A stretch of 64,000 bases of DNA from DAMCZI01 sp032095175 (GCA_032095175.1 DAMCZI010000018.1:30228-94227); one strand, 5' to 3'; shown: positions 8,558 to 18,011, counted from the first letter of the stretch. Numbers and translations: made by a program. The notes: generated by a model not told the origin, from the letters alone.

Positions 8558-9538
8558 ATGCTGAACAACGAGCTAGAAACAAAAATGGATGGAAGAGAAA
8601 CGATTGGAAAGGTATTAGCATTATGGGGATTTAGAGATGATGTGAAGGTAAAAGAAGAAGATGAAAGTTGCGAAATAGAACGAGAAAAACATATTTGGAC
8701 AGTAAATAATGATTACATATTAAAGATGACAAGCTGTGAGAAGGAAATGAAGAATAATATATATACTGCAAAACTGCTTTTAAGAGAAGGTATTCTAGCA
8801 CAAAGGGTAGTAAGCAAGCTAAATGGAGAAGATTATGCCGTTGTGGGAAATAGATATTATGGTTTATTTACTAAGCTTAAAGGAGAAGTAATTAAGGATT
8901 ATTTTCAAGGAGATTATTTAAAAAGAGGATACTATTTAGGGCAATGTGTTGCTGAGCTTCATAAAGGTTTAAAGAATATTACCAATGAATTGAAGGAAAA
9001 TAACAAGCTATGGGATAATAATATGGTTGATGAACTCTCAGGATGGATAAGTGAAGAAATTGATAAGTATATCCCTATATGTAAGCTGCCCCAAAAAGAT
9101 ATTGAAGTATTTAATAAAGTTTATCGAGATATGAATAAGAATTTTGCGGAGTTATACCTCAAGCTTCCAAGGCAAGTAATTCACAGAGATATGCATGGTG
9201 AAAACCTGATTTTCGAAGGAGATAAGCTGTCAGGATATATAGACTTTGATTTGAACCAAATAAATGCAAGAATATTTGATGTTTGTTATTTGTGTACTGG
9301 AGCATTAGTAGGTGTTTTTGATGATATTGATAAAAGAGAGAAATGGATAGATTTTGCAGGGGAAGTTATTAATGGTTATAAAAATAAAATCAATATTACT
9401 AATGAAGAAGAAAAAGCTGTAGAATATATGTTTTATATAATAGAACTTATTATGGTCGCATATTTTTCTAAAGGCGGTTATACAGATATAGCTGACAAAA
9501 ATATAAAAATGATTAATTGGATAAACTCCAATTGGTAG
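8558..9538 (+). CDS. Aminoglycoside/choline kinase-like phosphotransferase (APH family)
   Basis: 326 residues. The catalytic loop HRDMHGENLIF (H-x-D-x-x-x-x-N) and the metal-binding IDFDLNQ are the APH signature; the N-lobe TVNNDYILKM contains the ATP-contacting lysine. Such enzymes phosphorylate aminoglycosides, macrolides, homoserine, choline or similar alcohols; nothing here fixes the substrate. GAGGGGGGATTTTT precedes the ATG. It ends in a terminator shared with convergent hflX. Confidence 0.85.
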   Translation: MLNNELETKMDGRETIGKVLALWGFRDDVKVKEEDESCEIEREKHIWTVNNDYILKMTSCEKEMKNNIYTAKLLLREGILAQRVVSKLNGEDYAVVGNRYYGLFTKLKGEVIKDYFQGDYLKRGYYLGQCVAELHKGLKNITNELKENNKLWDNNMVDELSGWISEEIDKYIPICKLPQKDIEVFNKVYRDMNKNFAELYLKLPRQVIHRDMHGENLIFEGDKLSGYIDFDLNQINARIFDVCYLCTGALVGVFDDIDKREKWIDFAGEVINGYKNKINITNEEEKAVEYMFYIIELIMVAYFSKGGYTDIADKNIKMINWINSNW

Positions 9539-9591
9539 AGCTAGTACTAATCTTGTGAAAAATGTTGAAAATAAAGGCATAAAATTTAGTT

Positions 9592-9627
9592 AGAAATGGA
9601 CCCCTTATTTTTAAGGAGTCCATTTCT
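9592..9627. terminator. Bidirectional terminator
   Basis: AGAAATGGACCCCTT / AAGGAGTCCATTTCT stem with one mismatch between the convergent APH-like and hflX genes, with A/T runs on both sides. Confidence 0.8.
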
Positions 9628-9631
9628 TATA

Positions 9632-11446
9632 CTAAGATAAAGCGCCTACTTCAAAATCCGCGTATCTTTTATAAATTTCTTCATGCAGCAGTGCTGTGAC
9701 ATGAGTACCTTCTTCCACGTAATCTTCGTGAATAATATTAGAATTTTCATGAAGCATTGAAAGCAGTTTTTGTTCATTGTAAGGTATAATAAATTCTTTT
9801 TCTACTAGTTTTGTTGGAATTTCCCTGCCTATCATGTCCAATAATTCAGGTAAATTTGTTTCGTTTATGGCGCTAACTTCTATTACTTTTTCACCATATA
9901 AGAAATCCCTCAATTCCTTTATATTTTTATCAGATGCTTTATCAATTTTGTTTAAAACAACTATTGTATTTTTATTTCTAGCATGGAGTTCATTAAGAAC
10001 TATGTTTACAGATTCTATTTGCTTTATTGCATGTTCATTTGCTGCATCTACAACATGTAAAAGTAAATCAGCTTCAATTGCTTCTTCAAGGGTGGATTTA
10101 AAAGCTTCAACAAGTTCATGAGGGAGTTTGCTAATAAAACCAACAGTATCAGATAAAGCAATTTTCCTATTGTCGCTTAGATTTACAGCTCTAACAGTAG
10201 TGTCTAATGTAGCAAAAAGCATATCTGCTTCTAGTACTCCTTTTTTATTTATACTATTGGATGCAGAAATCTCACAGAGCGTGTTTCTTAAAGTTGATTT
10301 ACCTGCATTGGTATATCCTACAATAGCTACCCTGCTGATATTATTTTTGTCTCTTTTAACCTTTTGGACAGATCTTTGATCAATTACTTTGGATAGTTCA
10401 GTCTTTATTTCTTCTATTCTTCTTTCTATGTGTCTTCTGTCGGTTTCAAGTTTTTTCTCTCCAGGTCCTCTTGAGCCAATGCCGCCCTTCATTCCGACAC
10501 CGCCTTTAATTCTTGCAAGGTTTGCATTCGCGTCTCTTAGCCTGGGAAGCTTATGGTTAAGCATAGCAAGCTCAACCTGTAATATACCTTCCCTGCTCCT
10601 AGCACGTCTTGCAAAGATGTCCAAAATTAATGTGGTTCTATCTATTACTTTACATTTAATAGCTTCTTCAAGATTTCTTACCTGGGAACCTGATAATTCA
10701 TCGTCAAATATTACTACATTTGCATTTTTTAGCTGCCTTATATGTGCTATTTCCTCAATCTTACCTTGCCCTGCATAGTAAGCAGAATGAACCTTATTTT
10801 TCTTTTGAAGCACCTGATATATAGGAATAACATTGCAAGCTTTAGTAAGCTCAACAAGCTCCTCAAGACTTTCTTCGCTATCAGTTCCTACCAAAATAGC
10901 TCTTTCAATATCTTCCTCACACTGCTTAATATCACTAATCATTTTATCAATATAAGCTATTTTATCTTTTAAATTCAATTGCAATGAAGCTTCTAGGCCT
11001 AGGTTTTCAAGTTCCTTAAAGGTTAGACTATTGTTATAAACATCGCAGAAGCCTATATTTACACTAATATCATTTGGATTTTCTTTAACTCCAATGGCAG
11101 CAATGGCGTCTAATTTTAGCTCTACTAAGGCTGATGTGTCCATTGAGGACAGTGTACTATCACCTGCTGGGTGAGTATGAATTACCCTAAATCCACTTAG
11201 TTTTTTATCTTTAACATCCATAGAAGGTATTTCGGCACTACTAATTTTACCAACTGAAATACCTGTGATTTTGCCTCGCCTATTAATAACCACACATATT
11301 TCTTTGTTTATAGTCCTACTAATTTCATTCATTTGCTCTACCAGTTCATAAGAAAAAATACTGTCATTATCTATTGTCAATTCATATAAGCTTTCCAGCC
11401 TTTCGAGTATAACTTTTTTTATCCCATCAATATTTCCTGTTATCAT
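9632..11446 (-). CDS. hflX: GTPase HflX with N-terminal JAMM-like extension
   Basis: About 604 residues, against roughly 420 for typical HflX. The C-terminal two thirds are classical: HflX N-domain (VYYAGQGKIEEI-like AYYAGQGKIEEIAHI), the glycine-rich linker GGVGMKGGIGSRGPGEKKLETDRR, then G1 GYTNAGKST, G3 DTVGFI and G4 NKID. HflX splits stalled or heat-damaged ribosomes. The first ~170 residues form an extra domain with HTHPAGDSTLSSMD, which fits the RadC/JAMM H-x-H-P-x-G-D-x7-D zinc-site pattern. Start at 11446 follows GGAGGATATTTT; the reading from 11488 lacks a site. Confidence 0.92.
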   Translation of the reverse strand: MITGNIDGIKKVILERLESLYELTIDNDSIFSYELVEQMNEISRTINKEICVVINRRGKITGISVGKISSAEIPSMDVKDKKLSGFRVIHTHPAGDSTLSSMDTSALVELKLDAIAAIGVKENPNDISVNIGFCDVYNNSLTFKELENLGLEASLQLNLKDKIAYIDKMISDIKQCEEDIERAILVGTDSEESLEELVELTKACNVIPIYQVLQKKNKVHSAYYAGQGKIEEIAHIRQLKNANVVIFDDELSGSQVRNLEEAIKCKVIDRTTLILDIFARRARSREGILQVELAMLNHKLPRLRDANANLARIKGGVGMKGGIGSRGPGEKKLETDRRHIERRIEEIKTELSKVIDQRSVQKVKRDKNNISRVAIVGYTNAGKSTLRNTLCEISASNSINKKGVLEADMLFATLDTTVRAVNLSDNRKIALSDTVGFISKLPHELVEAFKSTLEEAIEADLLLHVVDAANEHAIKQIESVNIVLNELHARNKNTIVVLNKIDKASDKNIKELRDFLYGEKVIEVSAINETNLPELLDMIGREIPTKLVEKEFIIPYNEQKLLSMLHENSNIIHEDYVEEGTHVTALLHEEIYKRYADFEVGALS

Positions 11447-11696
11447 AAAATATCCTCCAATCGAAATATATAATTCTATTAATTTCACTTCTATCTATAC
11501 AAATCTAATCCTCATTTTTATAGCCTCCTATCCCCAAATTTAACCCTACTGCTTACAGCAGTATTCTTGTTTTTAGGCTCATTTTTAACTCCTCCTAGGT
11601 GATTATGTGAAATATATAAAAGCCCCAGAAACAATGTAAACCATAAAGGTATAGCATTGTACTGCGGCTAAAATATTGATAAATATCCAAAATTAA

Positions 11697-11720
11697 AAAA
11701 CCGCAGATTTTCTCTGCGGT
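11697..11720 (-). terminator. Orphan terminator
   Basis: ACCGCAGA-TTTTC-TCTGCGGT; minus-strand U tract TTTTTTAATTTT. Confidence 0.6.
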
Positions 11721-11819
11721 AATTATATACAACCATAAATAGATATAAAAACTGAAAAAGTAATTCAGCTTACCATCTATTCTATAGAATCGATTTCTAA
11801 CTTGATTCCTTGAAATATA

Positions 11820-11880
11820 ATAAAGCCGCAGATATGAAGTCTGCGGTCAGAATTTTACACATTAAAAATAGAGTATGTTA
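11820..11880. repeat. Dispersed repeat, copy 2 (CCGCAGA family)
   Basis: Near-identical to 4122-4165: GCCGCAGATATGAAGTCTGC then GGTCAGAATTTTACACATT. The hairpin could also act as a minus-strand terminator. Confidence 0.55.
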
Positions 11881-12028
11881 AAGCTTAATGTAGATAACTT
11901 ACTGACAGCAGACTGTATATTTTATTGTTTGATGAGTTTTAAATCTTATCTTATAAATGTACATTTTACAGTCTCCTTTCAGAATTTACTAATTTAATTT
12001 ATGTATTCATTGTAAACCAAATTTTCTA

Positions 12029-12085
12029 AATTGTAAATACCAATTATGGTATAATAGTAACATTAAGGCAACAATTATAACTGTG
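12029..12085. repeat. Dispersed repeat, partial copy 3
   Basis: AATTGTAAATACCAATTATGG and TAGTAACATTAAGG parallel positions 4160-4200. It includes the palindrome ATACC-AATTAT-GGTAT. Confidence 0.4.
12037..12055 (+). promoter_or_regulatory. Promoter -10 with overlapping palindrome
   Basis: ATACC-AATTAT-GGTAT (12037-12052) overlaps a TATAAT box at 12050-12055, about 75 bases upstream of the nucleotidyltransferase start. The -35 is weak. Confidence 0.4.
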
Positions 12086-12128
12086 CAGGATAATGTAGTA
12101 ATTTTTTTGAGTGGTAAGGGGGAAAATC

Positions 12129-12932
12129 ATGGCTTTCGATACTAAAGAAATTATGCAGTCGGTAATAGATAATATTTCGGAAATGAAGGAAGTGCAATCA
12201 ATTGGTATAAGCGGAGGTAAAACTCAACTTCCCAAAGCTGGTGAAGGGGATATTGATGTTTTTATATACTGTGATATGATGCCCAAAGTCGAGAAAAGAC
12301 AAGCTGTAATAGAGAAATTGGGCGACTTATTACAGGAAGGCAAAATCAATGTCTTTGAAGGAGGACATTGGGGAGTTGGAGACTTTGTGCTTATAAACGG
12401 TGTTGAAACTTGGTTAATGTACCTTACAGTAGACGAAACTTTAAATGATGTAGAAGCTATACTCAATGGAGATTATCCTGATAAATTGGATAATTATTAT
12501 TATCCTGTAGGGCGTTGTGCCATGTTAAAGAATATAAATGTTGTATATGATAAAAACAGATTTTTATATTCACTAAAGGAAAGATTGATGGAATACCCTG
12601 ATAAATTAGCTGAGATACTAGTGAAATATCATCTGGATGAACTTAGTGATGTAGAAGACTTGGAACGTGCAGTAACTAGAAAGGATGTACTATTCTATCA
12701 CTTTGCAATGGATCTGGCAATTGATCACTATCTTCAAGCTCTGTTTGCAATTAATAAAGTTTACTTCCCAAGCAGAAAAAGAACACTTAATTACATTAGG
12801 AATTTCAATATTAAACCTGAAAGATGTGGTGAACAATTATTAGAAGTTATTAGATTAGGTGCATGCCCTAAAAGTATTAATCAGTCTTATGAATTGTGGA
12901 GCAATATGGTTAGTGAGCTGAAAAAAATATAG
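12129..12932 (+). CDS. Nucleotidyltransferase-fold protein (DUF4037-like)
   Basis: 267 residues. GISGGKTQLPKAGEGDIDVFIYC has the glycine-rich turn and D-x-D of the polymerase-beta nucleotidyltransferase fold near residues 27-50, followed by a helical C-terminal half. It could adenylylate an antibiotic or be a housekeeping enzyme of unknown substrate. The ATG at 12129 has TAAGGGGGAAA upstream; the GTG at 12111 reading runs through the ribosome site and is rejected. Followed at 62 bp by the next gene on the same strand. Confidence 0.72.
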   Translation: MAFDTKEIMQSVIDNISEMKEVQSIGISGGKTQLPKAGEGDIDVFIYCDMMPKVEKRQAVIEKLGDLLQEGKINVFEGGHWGVGDFVLINGVETWLMYLTVDETLNDVEAILNGDYPDKLDNYYYPVGRCAMLKNINVVYDKNRFLYSLKERLMEYPDKLAEILVKYHLDELSDVEDLERAVTRKDVLFYHFAMDLAIDHYLQALFAINKVYFPSRKRTLNYIRNFNIKPERCGEQLLEVIRLGACPKSINQSYELWSNMVSELKKI

Positions 12933-12994
12933 AGGCTGATTTTATAATTAAATGCAAACAACCGATATTATTTAATAAAATGGGGGGGATTCTA

Positions 12995-13924
12995 ATGAAA
13001 ATGTCTACAGAGCAGTTTGAGATCATAAAGAAGTGGATGTATAGAAATGCAAGACCATTAGATATAGCGAGATGGAAATATCATTTTGAAAATGGAAATA
13101 AAGAAGACGTATTAACTGCCTTATCTGCATATCAAAATCAGGATGGCGGATTTGGATATGCTCTTGAGGCTGATAGTTGGAATCCAAATTCTTCACCTAT
13201 ACAAACTTGGTGTGCCACAGAGATTCTGTATGAATTAGGAATCACTGATAAGGATAATGAAATAGTGAAGGGTATATTATCATATCTGGATAGCAAAAAA
13301 GATTTTCATGATGGATACTGGTTTGCAGAAATTTCAACAAATAATGATTATCCACATGCTCAGTGGTGGTCTTATGGAGGAAATGTAATTGCTGATTGGG
13401 GATATAACCCTACAATGTGTCTTGCTGGATTTGTTTTGCATTTTGCAGATAAACAATCAAAGCTATATCAATTAGCAAGCGAAATAGCTAGGAAAGCAAC
13501 TAATGTATTTTTACAATGTCAACGTTTAGAAGATATGCATGAATTACTATGCTTTATTAGATGCTGTGAATACTGTGAAAAAGCTGGAATAACAGATATT
13601 TTCGATGTTGATAAAATGTTTAATTGCTTAAAAAAGAAAGTAAAGTCTTCAATTGGGGAACACAAAGAAAGCTGGGAAGATAACTACATGTGTAAGCCCT
13701 CACAATTTATGATTACTCCTGGCAGCATTTTTTATAAAGATAATAAACAGCTTTCTGATTATGAAGTCAAGTTTATTATAGAAACAATGAGTCCGGACGG
13801 CACATGGGCAGTTACTTGGAATTGGGATGACTATCAGGAGGAGTGGGCAATAAGTAAAAATTGGTGGAAAGCCAATCAGATTTTGATTAACATGAGATAT
13901 TTAAAGAGCTTTGAATGTTTATAG
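12995..13924 (+). CDS. Prenyltransferase / squalene-cyclase-like alpha-toroid repeat protein
   Basis: 309 residues. Repeats of the type ALSAYQNQDGGFGYALEAD and ETMSPDGTWAVTW (Q-x-x-D-G-x-F/W) are the QW-like motifs of the terpenoid cyclase/prenyltransferase alpha-alpha toroid. No DxDD or DxD cluster for a cyclase was recognised, so a binding or hydrolytic role is possible. TGGGGGGGATTCT precedes the ATG at 12995. Many Trp and aromatic residues. Function unassigned. Confidence 0.65.
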   Translation: MKMSTEQFEIIKKWMYRNARPLDIARWKYHFENGNKEDVLTALSAYQNQDGGFGYALEADSWNPNSSPIQTWCATEILYELGITDKDNEIVKGILSYLDSKKDFHDGYWFAEISTNNDYPHAQWWSYGGNVIADWGYNPTMCLAGFVLHFADKQSKLYQLASEIARKATNVFLQCQRLEDMHELLCFIRCCEYCEKAGITDIFDVDKMFNCLKKKVKSSIGEHKESWEDNYMCKPSQFMITPGSIFYKDNKQLSDYEVKFIIETMSPDGTWAVTWNWDDYQEEWAISKNWWKANQILINMRYLKSFECL

Positions 13925-14098
13925 ACAAAGAAAATAAACTATTAACACTATATATAATAAAGCTGATTTGCATATTGAGCGAAACAAGCCAGTCTGCATA
14001 CTGTAGATTTTTCTTATCTGTATCTCAAAATGGATATTGTATGATGGAATGGTAATTGTTATATTGCATACTAAAGATTATTGGAGGGACGGTCATAA

Positions 14099-14485
14099 AT
14101 GAATTTTAACACTTTTTTAAAGGTTGGAGAAACCTTAGTTAATGAATATATAGTAAAGCCAGAAAATACAGCAGATGTTATTGGAAATACAGGTGTCAAT
14201 GTATTATCTACACCTAGTATGATTGCATTTATGGAACATACAGCTGCACACGTGGTTCTTGATAAAATACCTAAAAACTATAGGGTTGTTGGAACTAAAA
14301 TAAATGTTGAACATATAAATTCAACACCTGTTAACATGAAAGTTACTGTGGAAGCTACATTGACAGCAGTTGAAGGAAGAAAACTTCGTTATGATGTAAA
14401 AGCTTTCAATGAAAAATGTAAAATAGGCTTTGGAACATATGAACAGCATATAATTAATTTGGATAATTTCCTAAATAAAAATTAA
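14099..14485 (+). CDS. FlK-like hotdog thioesterase
   Basis: 128 residues forming one hotdog fold. The stretch VLSTPSMIAFMEHTAAH carries the Thr and Glu, and NVEHINSTPV the His, that form the catalytic set in the fluoroacetyl-CoA thioesterase FlK family. Likely hydrolyses a small acyl-CoA. GGAGGGACGG lies about ten bases upstream of ATG. A GNAT gene starts 41 bp after the stop, probably in the same transcript, so acyl-CoA handling could be linked. Confidence 0.82.
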   Translation: MNFNTFLKVGETLVNEYIVKPENTADVIGNTGVNVLSTPSMIAFMEHTAAHVVLDKIPKNYRVVGTKINVEHINSTPVNMKVTVEATLTAVEGRKLRYDVKAFNEKCKIGFGTYEQHIINLDNFLNKN

Positions 14486-14526
14486 GATCACATTTCTTGA
14501 TACAAATTTTAATGAGGAGTGATAAA

Positions 14527-14949
14527 ATGATTTCTTATAAACTGGGATCGGAATTTATTAATTGGCCTGAACTTTTTAATTTGTATGAGAAGGTAGGAAT
14601 GTTAAGACGTTTTATAGAAAAAGGAGAAATTGATAAAATTAAATCTGCATTTCAGAAAAGCTATAAGGTTGTTACAGCATGGGATGGAGAAAGGCTGATA
14701 GGTGCTTGCAGAATGTTATCTGATGGCATATGCTATGGGGCAGTATTTGATGTAGCAGTGCTGCCTGAATATCAGAAAAAAGGCATTGGGAAAGGATTAA
14801 TGAATTTATTATTAAAGGGTGAAGAGGATATGCCAATTCACTTAACTTCAACATTTGGAAATGAGGATTTTTATAAAAAGTTGGGTTTTAAGAAGCATAA
14901 AACTGCTTATTCAAAATATCCATTTCAATCAATATATGTTGAGGATTAG
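14527..14949 (+). CDS. GNAT family N-acetyltransferase
   Basis: 140 residues. DVAVLPEYQKKGIGKGLMNLLL is a textbook GNAT motif A (Q-K-K-G-I-G), with FYKKLGFKKHKTAYSKY as the C-terminal motif B. The start at 14527 follows GAGGAGTGATAAA; the upstream ATG at 14497 is unsupported. Ends in a terminator at 15018. Confidence 0.85.
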   Translation: MISYKLGSEFINWPELFNLYEKVGMLRRFIEKGEIDKIKSAFQKSYKVVTAWDGERLIGACRMLSDGICYGAVFDVAVLPEYQKKGIGKGLMNLLLKGEEDMPIHLTSTFGNEDFYKKLGFKKHKTAYSKYPFQSIYVED

Positions 14950-15017
14950 TGCTGTGTAATGTTCTTAGACTATATTATTTTATGATTTAAGTTTGTTTTA
15001 TAAGATGTGATGCAGGG

Positions 15018-15045
15018 GAACCTTCAAAGGATGGAGGTTCTTTTT
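15018..15045 (+). terminator. Intrinsic terminator
   Basis: GAACCTTC-AAAGGAT-GGAGGTTC stem followed by TTTTTATATA. Confidence 0.8.
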
Positions 15046-15155
15046 ATATACAAATTTTTGTAGTTTGACAATATAGGAAAAGAATTGCTGCAATTTCTAT
15101 GATAATATGTAATTAACCTGCAGGAATACACTAATTGAGGGGGTGGGTAGCTTCT

Positions 15156-16058
15156 ATGGATTATATAGATTTAATACAAAAGACAATAGATTATATAGAT
15201 GACAATATAACTAAAAAAATTACTGTTGAAGAACTCGCAAATATTTCGGGCTTTTCAACTTATCACTATTATAGAATATTTCATAGCTTTATTGGTATGC
15301 CTGTTATGGAGTATGTAACTAGAAGAAAGCTTCAATATAGCATTTTTCATTTAAGTCATGGGGAGAAGATACTGGATATAGCGTTGAATTATGGCTTTGA
15401 AACCCATGCAGGCTTTACAAAGGCCTTTAAAAAGTGTTTTGGCTATTCACCTAATTATTACAGAATGCATGCGCCGGAGGGATTTCCTCAAAAAATAAAC
15501 TTATTAAATTTAAAACAGAATAATGTTGGAGGTATTGTAATGGAACCTAAAATAATCAATAAAGATAGTTTTAAGATAGTTGGCTATAAATTTAATACTA
15601 CATTGAGAAATAATGCTCATTCTAGAGATATTCCTGCCTTTTGGGACAAGTGTGATATTGAAGGAAAGGAAGCAAAATTATATAGAACTCAAAAACCACC
15701 TAGACATGGTGAATATGGAATTTGCATTAATACCAATATAGAGACTGATGAATTTTCTTATGTATTAGGTGTAGAGGTAGTCAATTTAGATAATGCACTA
15801 GAAGAAATGTATAAACTTGAAGTGCCAGCAGCAACATATGCAGTTTTTACTACTCCAGAAGTAGATGAGAAAGATTTTGTGAACAGTATAAAAGGTACAT
15901 GGAAATATATTTTAGAGGAGTGGTTTCCAAACTCAGGGTATGAAATTGATGGTGATAAACTTGATTTTGAATTTTATGATGAGCATTGTCATCCATGGGA
16001 ATATGAAAAAGTGAGCATGAATATTTATATACCTATAATCAGGAGAAAAATAAAGTAA
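15156..16058 (+). CDS. AraC family regulator with GyrI-like effector domain (Rob type)
   Basis: 300 residues. Two helix-turn-helix motifs occupy about residues 5-105 (ITVEELANISGFSTYHYYRIF and ILDIALNYGFETHAGFTKAFK), followed by a GyrI-like/SoxS-Rob ligand domain (residues ~130-300) ending YDEHCHPWEYEKVSMNIYIPI. Such proteins bind drugs or other small molecules and activate detox genes. The ATG at 15156 is preceded by GAGGGGGTGGG; a TTG at 15135 overlaps the site. Confidence 0.88.
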   Translation: MDYIDLIQKTIDYIDDNITKKITVEELANISGFSTYHYYRIFHSFIGMPVMEYVTRRKLQYSIFHLSHGEKILDIALNYGFETHAGFTKAFKKCFGYSPNYYRMHAPEGFPQKINLLNLKQNNVGGIVMEPKIINKDSFKIVGYKFNTTLRNNAHSRDIPAFWDKCDIEGKEAKLYRTQKPPRHGEYGICINTNIETDEFSYVLGVEVVNLDNALEEMYKLEVPAATYAVFTTPEVDEKDFVNSIKGTWKYILEEWFPNSGYEIDGDKLDFEFYDEHCHPWEYEKVSMNIYIPIIRRKIK

Positions 16059-16093
16059 ACTATTGCTAAGTGAAAGTATAATCTGTTCTATAA

Positions 16094-16263
16094 TCACTGC
16101 AAGCATGTAAACCCATACTGCTTTTGGCCAAGGTTAAATACGGATTGTATAAGAAAGTTGCTAAAATTCTTACTCCCCATATAGATAATATTGATATGAA
16201 TACTGGAGTTTCTATATTTACATGCTGTGCTATAGGCTTAATTGAACATTTGAATGGTTTGTA
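16094..16263 (+). pseudogene. Possible decayed C-terminal coding fragment
   Basis: An open frame without a start codon reads KYGLYKKVAKILTP and VSIFTCCAIGLIEHLNGL before TAA. It looks protein-like but has no start, ribosome site or recognised family. A minus-strand frame over the same DNA looks less convincing. Confidence 0.25.
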
Positions 16264-16327
16264 ATATATTGAAGTAGATGTAGTTAAATGGTATAATATG
16301 AAAAAATAATTCATATGAGGTGTTGAA

Positions 16328-16690
16328 ATGATAATTTGGGGATGGGGAAAAGTAACTAAAAAGATTATTGGGGCAGTTTTTGAGCGTTCATGTAACTATT
16401 GCAATAGCACTGAAATTTGGAACCTATGTATTATAAGAACATGGTTTACGTTATTTTTTATTCCAATAATACCATATAGAAAAAAATATTGTATTGCTTG
16501 TCCAAAGTGTTGGAGTTATATAGAACTTACAGAGGAAGAGTTTCAAAAATTTAAAATGGCTATAGCTTCTTCTAATAATATAAATAATATCAGCCATAAT
16601 TCTGTTAGCGATAATATAAAATATACTGGAAAGACAGAAACTCAAATTAACTATTTAAAACAGATGGAGGAGTATGACAATAAACAATAA
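16328..16690 (+). CDS. Zinc-ribbon protein
   Basis: 120 residues. CNYC at about 22-25 and CIACPKC at about 53-59 provide a zinc-ribbon, with a hydrophobic stretch TWFTLFFIPIIPY between the halves. This arrangement (zinc-ribbon family, often annotated DUF-like) is frequent in Clostridia. The C-terminal part is low-complexity, Asn-rich. GAGGTGTTGAA precedes ATG. Function unknown. Confidence 0.7.
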   Translation: MIIWGWGKVTKKIIGAVFERSCNYCNSTEIWNLCIIRTWFTLFFIPIIPYRKKYCIACPKCWSYIELTEEEFQKFKMAIASSNNINNISHNSVSDNIKYTGKTETQINYLKQMEEYDNKQ

Positions 16691-16763
16691 AAAGTATTTA
16701 AGATAATGAGAGCATTCATAGATGTGATTTACACTCTCTTAATATCAATTATATAGACTTATT

Positions 16764-16799
16764 AAAAAGGACTTACTGTGATAAAGTAAGTCCTTTTTT
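16764..16799. terminator. Bidirectional terminator
   Basis: AAAAAGGACTTAC-TGTGATAAA-GTAAGTCCTTTTTT between two convergent genes. Confidence 0.88.
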
Positions 16800-16803
16800 G
16801 ATT

Positions 16804-17790
16804 TTATTTGTACAAAATATGTATAGTCTCTAAATAGTTAAATTTATACCCGATCCATTCGCTAATGTTAATGGCAGAATGATTTTCAGGGTGATGGCAT
16901 ACAAGCACTTTTTCAAAATCAACATTTTCATACAATCTTTTATACATAGATGCATAAAGCCATTTCCCTAAGCTTCTTCCTCTATAGGATCTTTTAACTC
17001 CAATCATAAATTGGTAAGGAAAACGCGGGTCGTTGTTATTTACAGATACATTTGATTTAGCAATCATTTCATTATTTGAGTTGAAAATCATATAGCAGTT
17101 ATGAGTAATATTTCTTTTCTTATTAGACTCGTTAATTTGTCTTTGCTTTTCAGGGGTTATAATATATTCAACATAACCATCTTCCTTTACATCTGTCATA
17201 TCTTCCATGGTTTCTGTAAACAAATCACAATATTGCTTGATATACTCATCTGAAATAATGTCAGTATACTTAATAGAAAGGTCAGTATTTTTTGCTTCAA
17301 ATTCTTTTATGGACTTATTCAGCAGATCTATATTGATGTTTTCTTTTTTTAAAGTATAATAATTAGCCTTTGAGCTTACCTTATGGACATATTTTCCTAT
17401 TAGACCTTCTAATTCATTGTTATATGTAACTAATGCAAGTTCACTATGCTGATTTAACTTATCTTGAATCAGTTGATTTATAGAGTTAAGCATAGGTTCA
17501 TCAATTATCGAATCACATAAAGTTATAGTTAATTTATACTGTTCTTTCCCATTCCAATCGGTGGACTTGATGTAATTTAGTATTCCACATATTAGAGAAT
17601 CCTTCTCAAGTATAAAGAGTTCGTTATCAATTCCAGTAAAGGTCGATAAAAATAAGTTTTTATAGATATCAATGGTATCAAAACGATCTAAGAAGTTATA
17701 TTTTCTTGCTATATTCTGATTAATTGAATATAAAGTATGAATTTCATTTGCTGTCAAATTATTAGGATCAATTTTGCTAACTTTGTACAT
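16804..17790 (-). CDS. Large GNAT family N-acetyltransferase
   Basis: 328 residues. The C-terminal half has FPYQFMIGVKRSYRGRSLGKWLYASMYKRL, an acetyl-CoA binding motif with R-G-R-S-L-G, and ends with a typical HHPENHSAINISEWIGYKF strand-helix. The N-terminal half also has a GNAT-like alternation of strands and helices (LFILEKDSLICGILNYI), suggesting tandem, one degenerate, domains. GGGGGGATTTTC precedes the ATG. Substrate unknown. Confidence 0.8.
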   Translation of the reverse strand: MYKVSKIDPNNLTANEIHTLYSINQNIARKYNFLDRFDTIDIYKNLFLSTFTGIDNELFILEKDSLICGILNYIKSTDWNGKEQYKLTITLCDSIIDEPMLNSINQLIQDKLNQHSELALVTYNNELEGLIGKYVHKVSSKANYYTLKKENINIDLLNKSIKEFEAKNTDLSIKYTDIISDEYIKQYCDLFTETMEDMTDVKEDGYVEYIITPEKQRQINESNKKRNITHNCYMIFNSNNEMIAKSNVSVNNNDPRFPYQFMIGVKRSYRGRSLGKWLYASMYKRLYENVDFEKVLVCHHPENHSAINISEWIGYKFNYLETIHILYK

Positions 17791-17958
17791 GAAAATCCCC
17801 CCAACATTTGCATATTTTATTTAACAAAAAACATTATAACATTTTCTTTATATGATAAAAGGATTATATTAATAATTATTGATAATTTAAATAGAGTGGG
17901 ATATATTTATTAAAAAGAACATATAACAAGTAGCGATGGCGTTTTTGAGGAAATTAAA

Positions 17959-18006
17959 TAATAATGACTGCTGTATAAGTTACAAGTTATATGGCAGTCA
18001 TTATTT
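17959..18006 (-). terminator. Terminator of the nucleotidyltransferase gene
   Basis: AATAATGACTGC and GCAGTCATTATT form a 12-bp stem with an extended inner pairing; A/T-rich on both sides. Confidence 0.7.
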
Positions 18007-18011
18007 ATATT

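Larger units (their letters stand above)
11447..12128. other. Intergenic region with two orphan minus-strand terminators and repeat fragments
   Basis: No coding region is seen. It contains hairpins ACCGCAGA/TCTGCGGT at 11700-11720 and 11825-11847, both followed by T runs on the minus strand although no minus-strand gene lies upstream. It also holds pieces of the repeat found at 4119. It looks like the scar of lost genes. Confidence 0.5.

Noticed and set aside
16066..16314. 82-codon minus-strand ORF
   Set aside because: No supporting motif or ribosome site, and the opposite strand reads like a decayed coding fragment.
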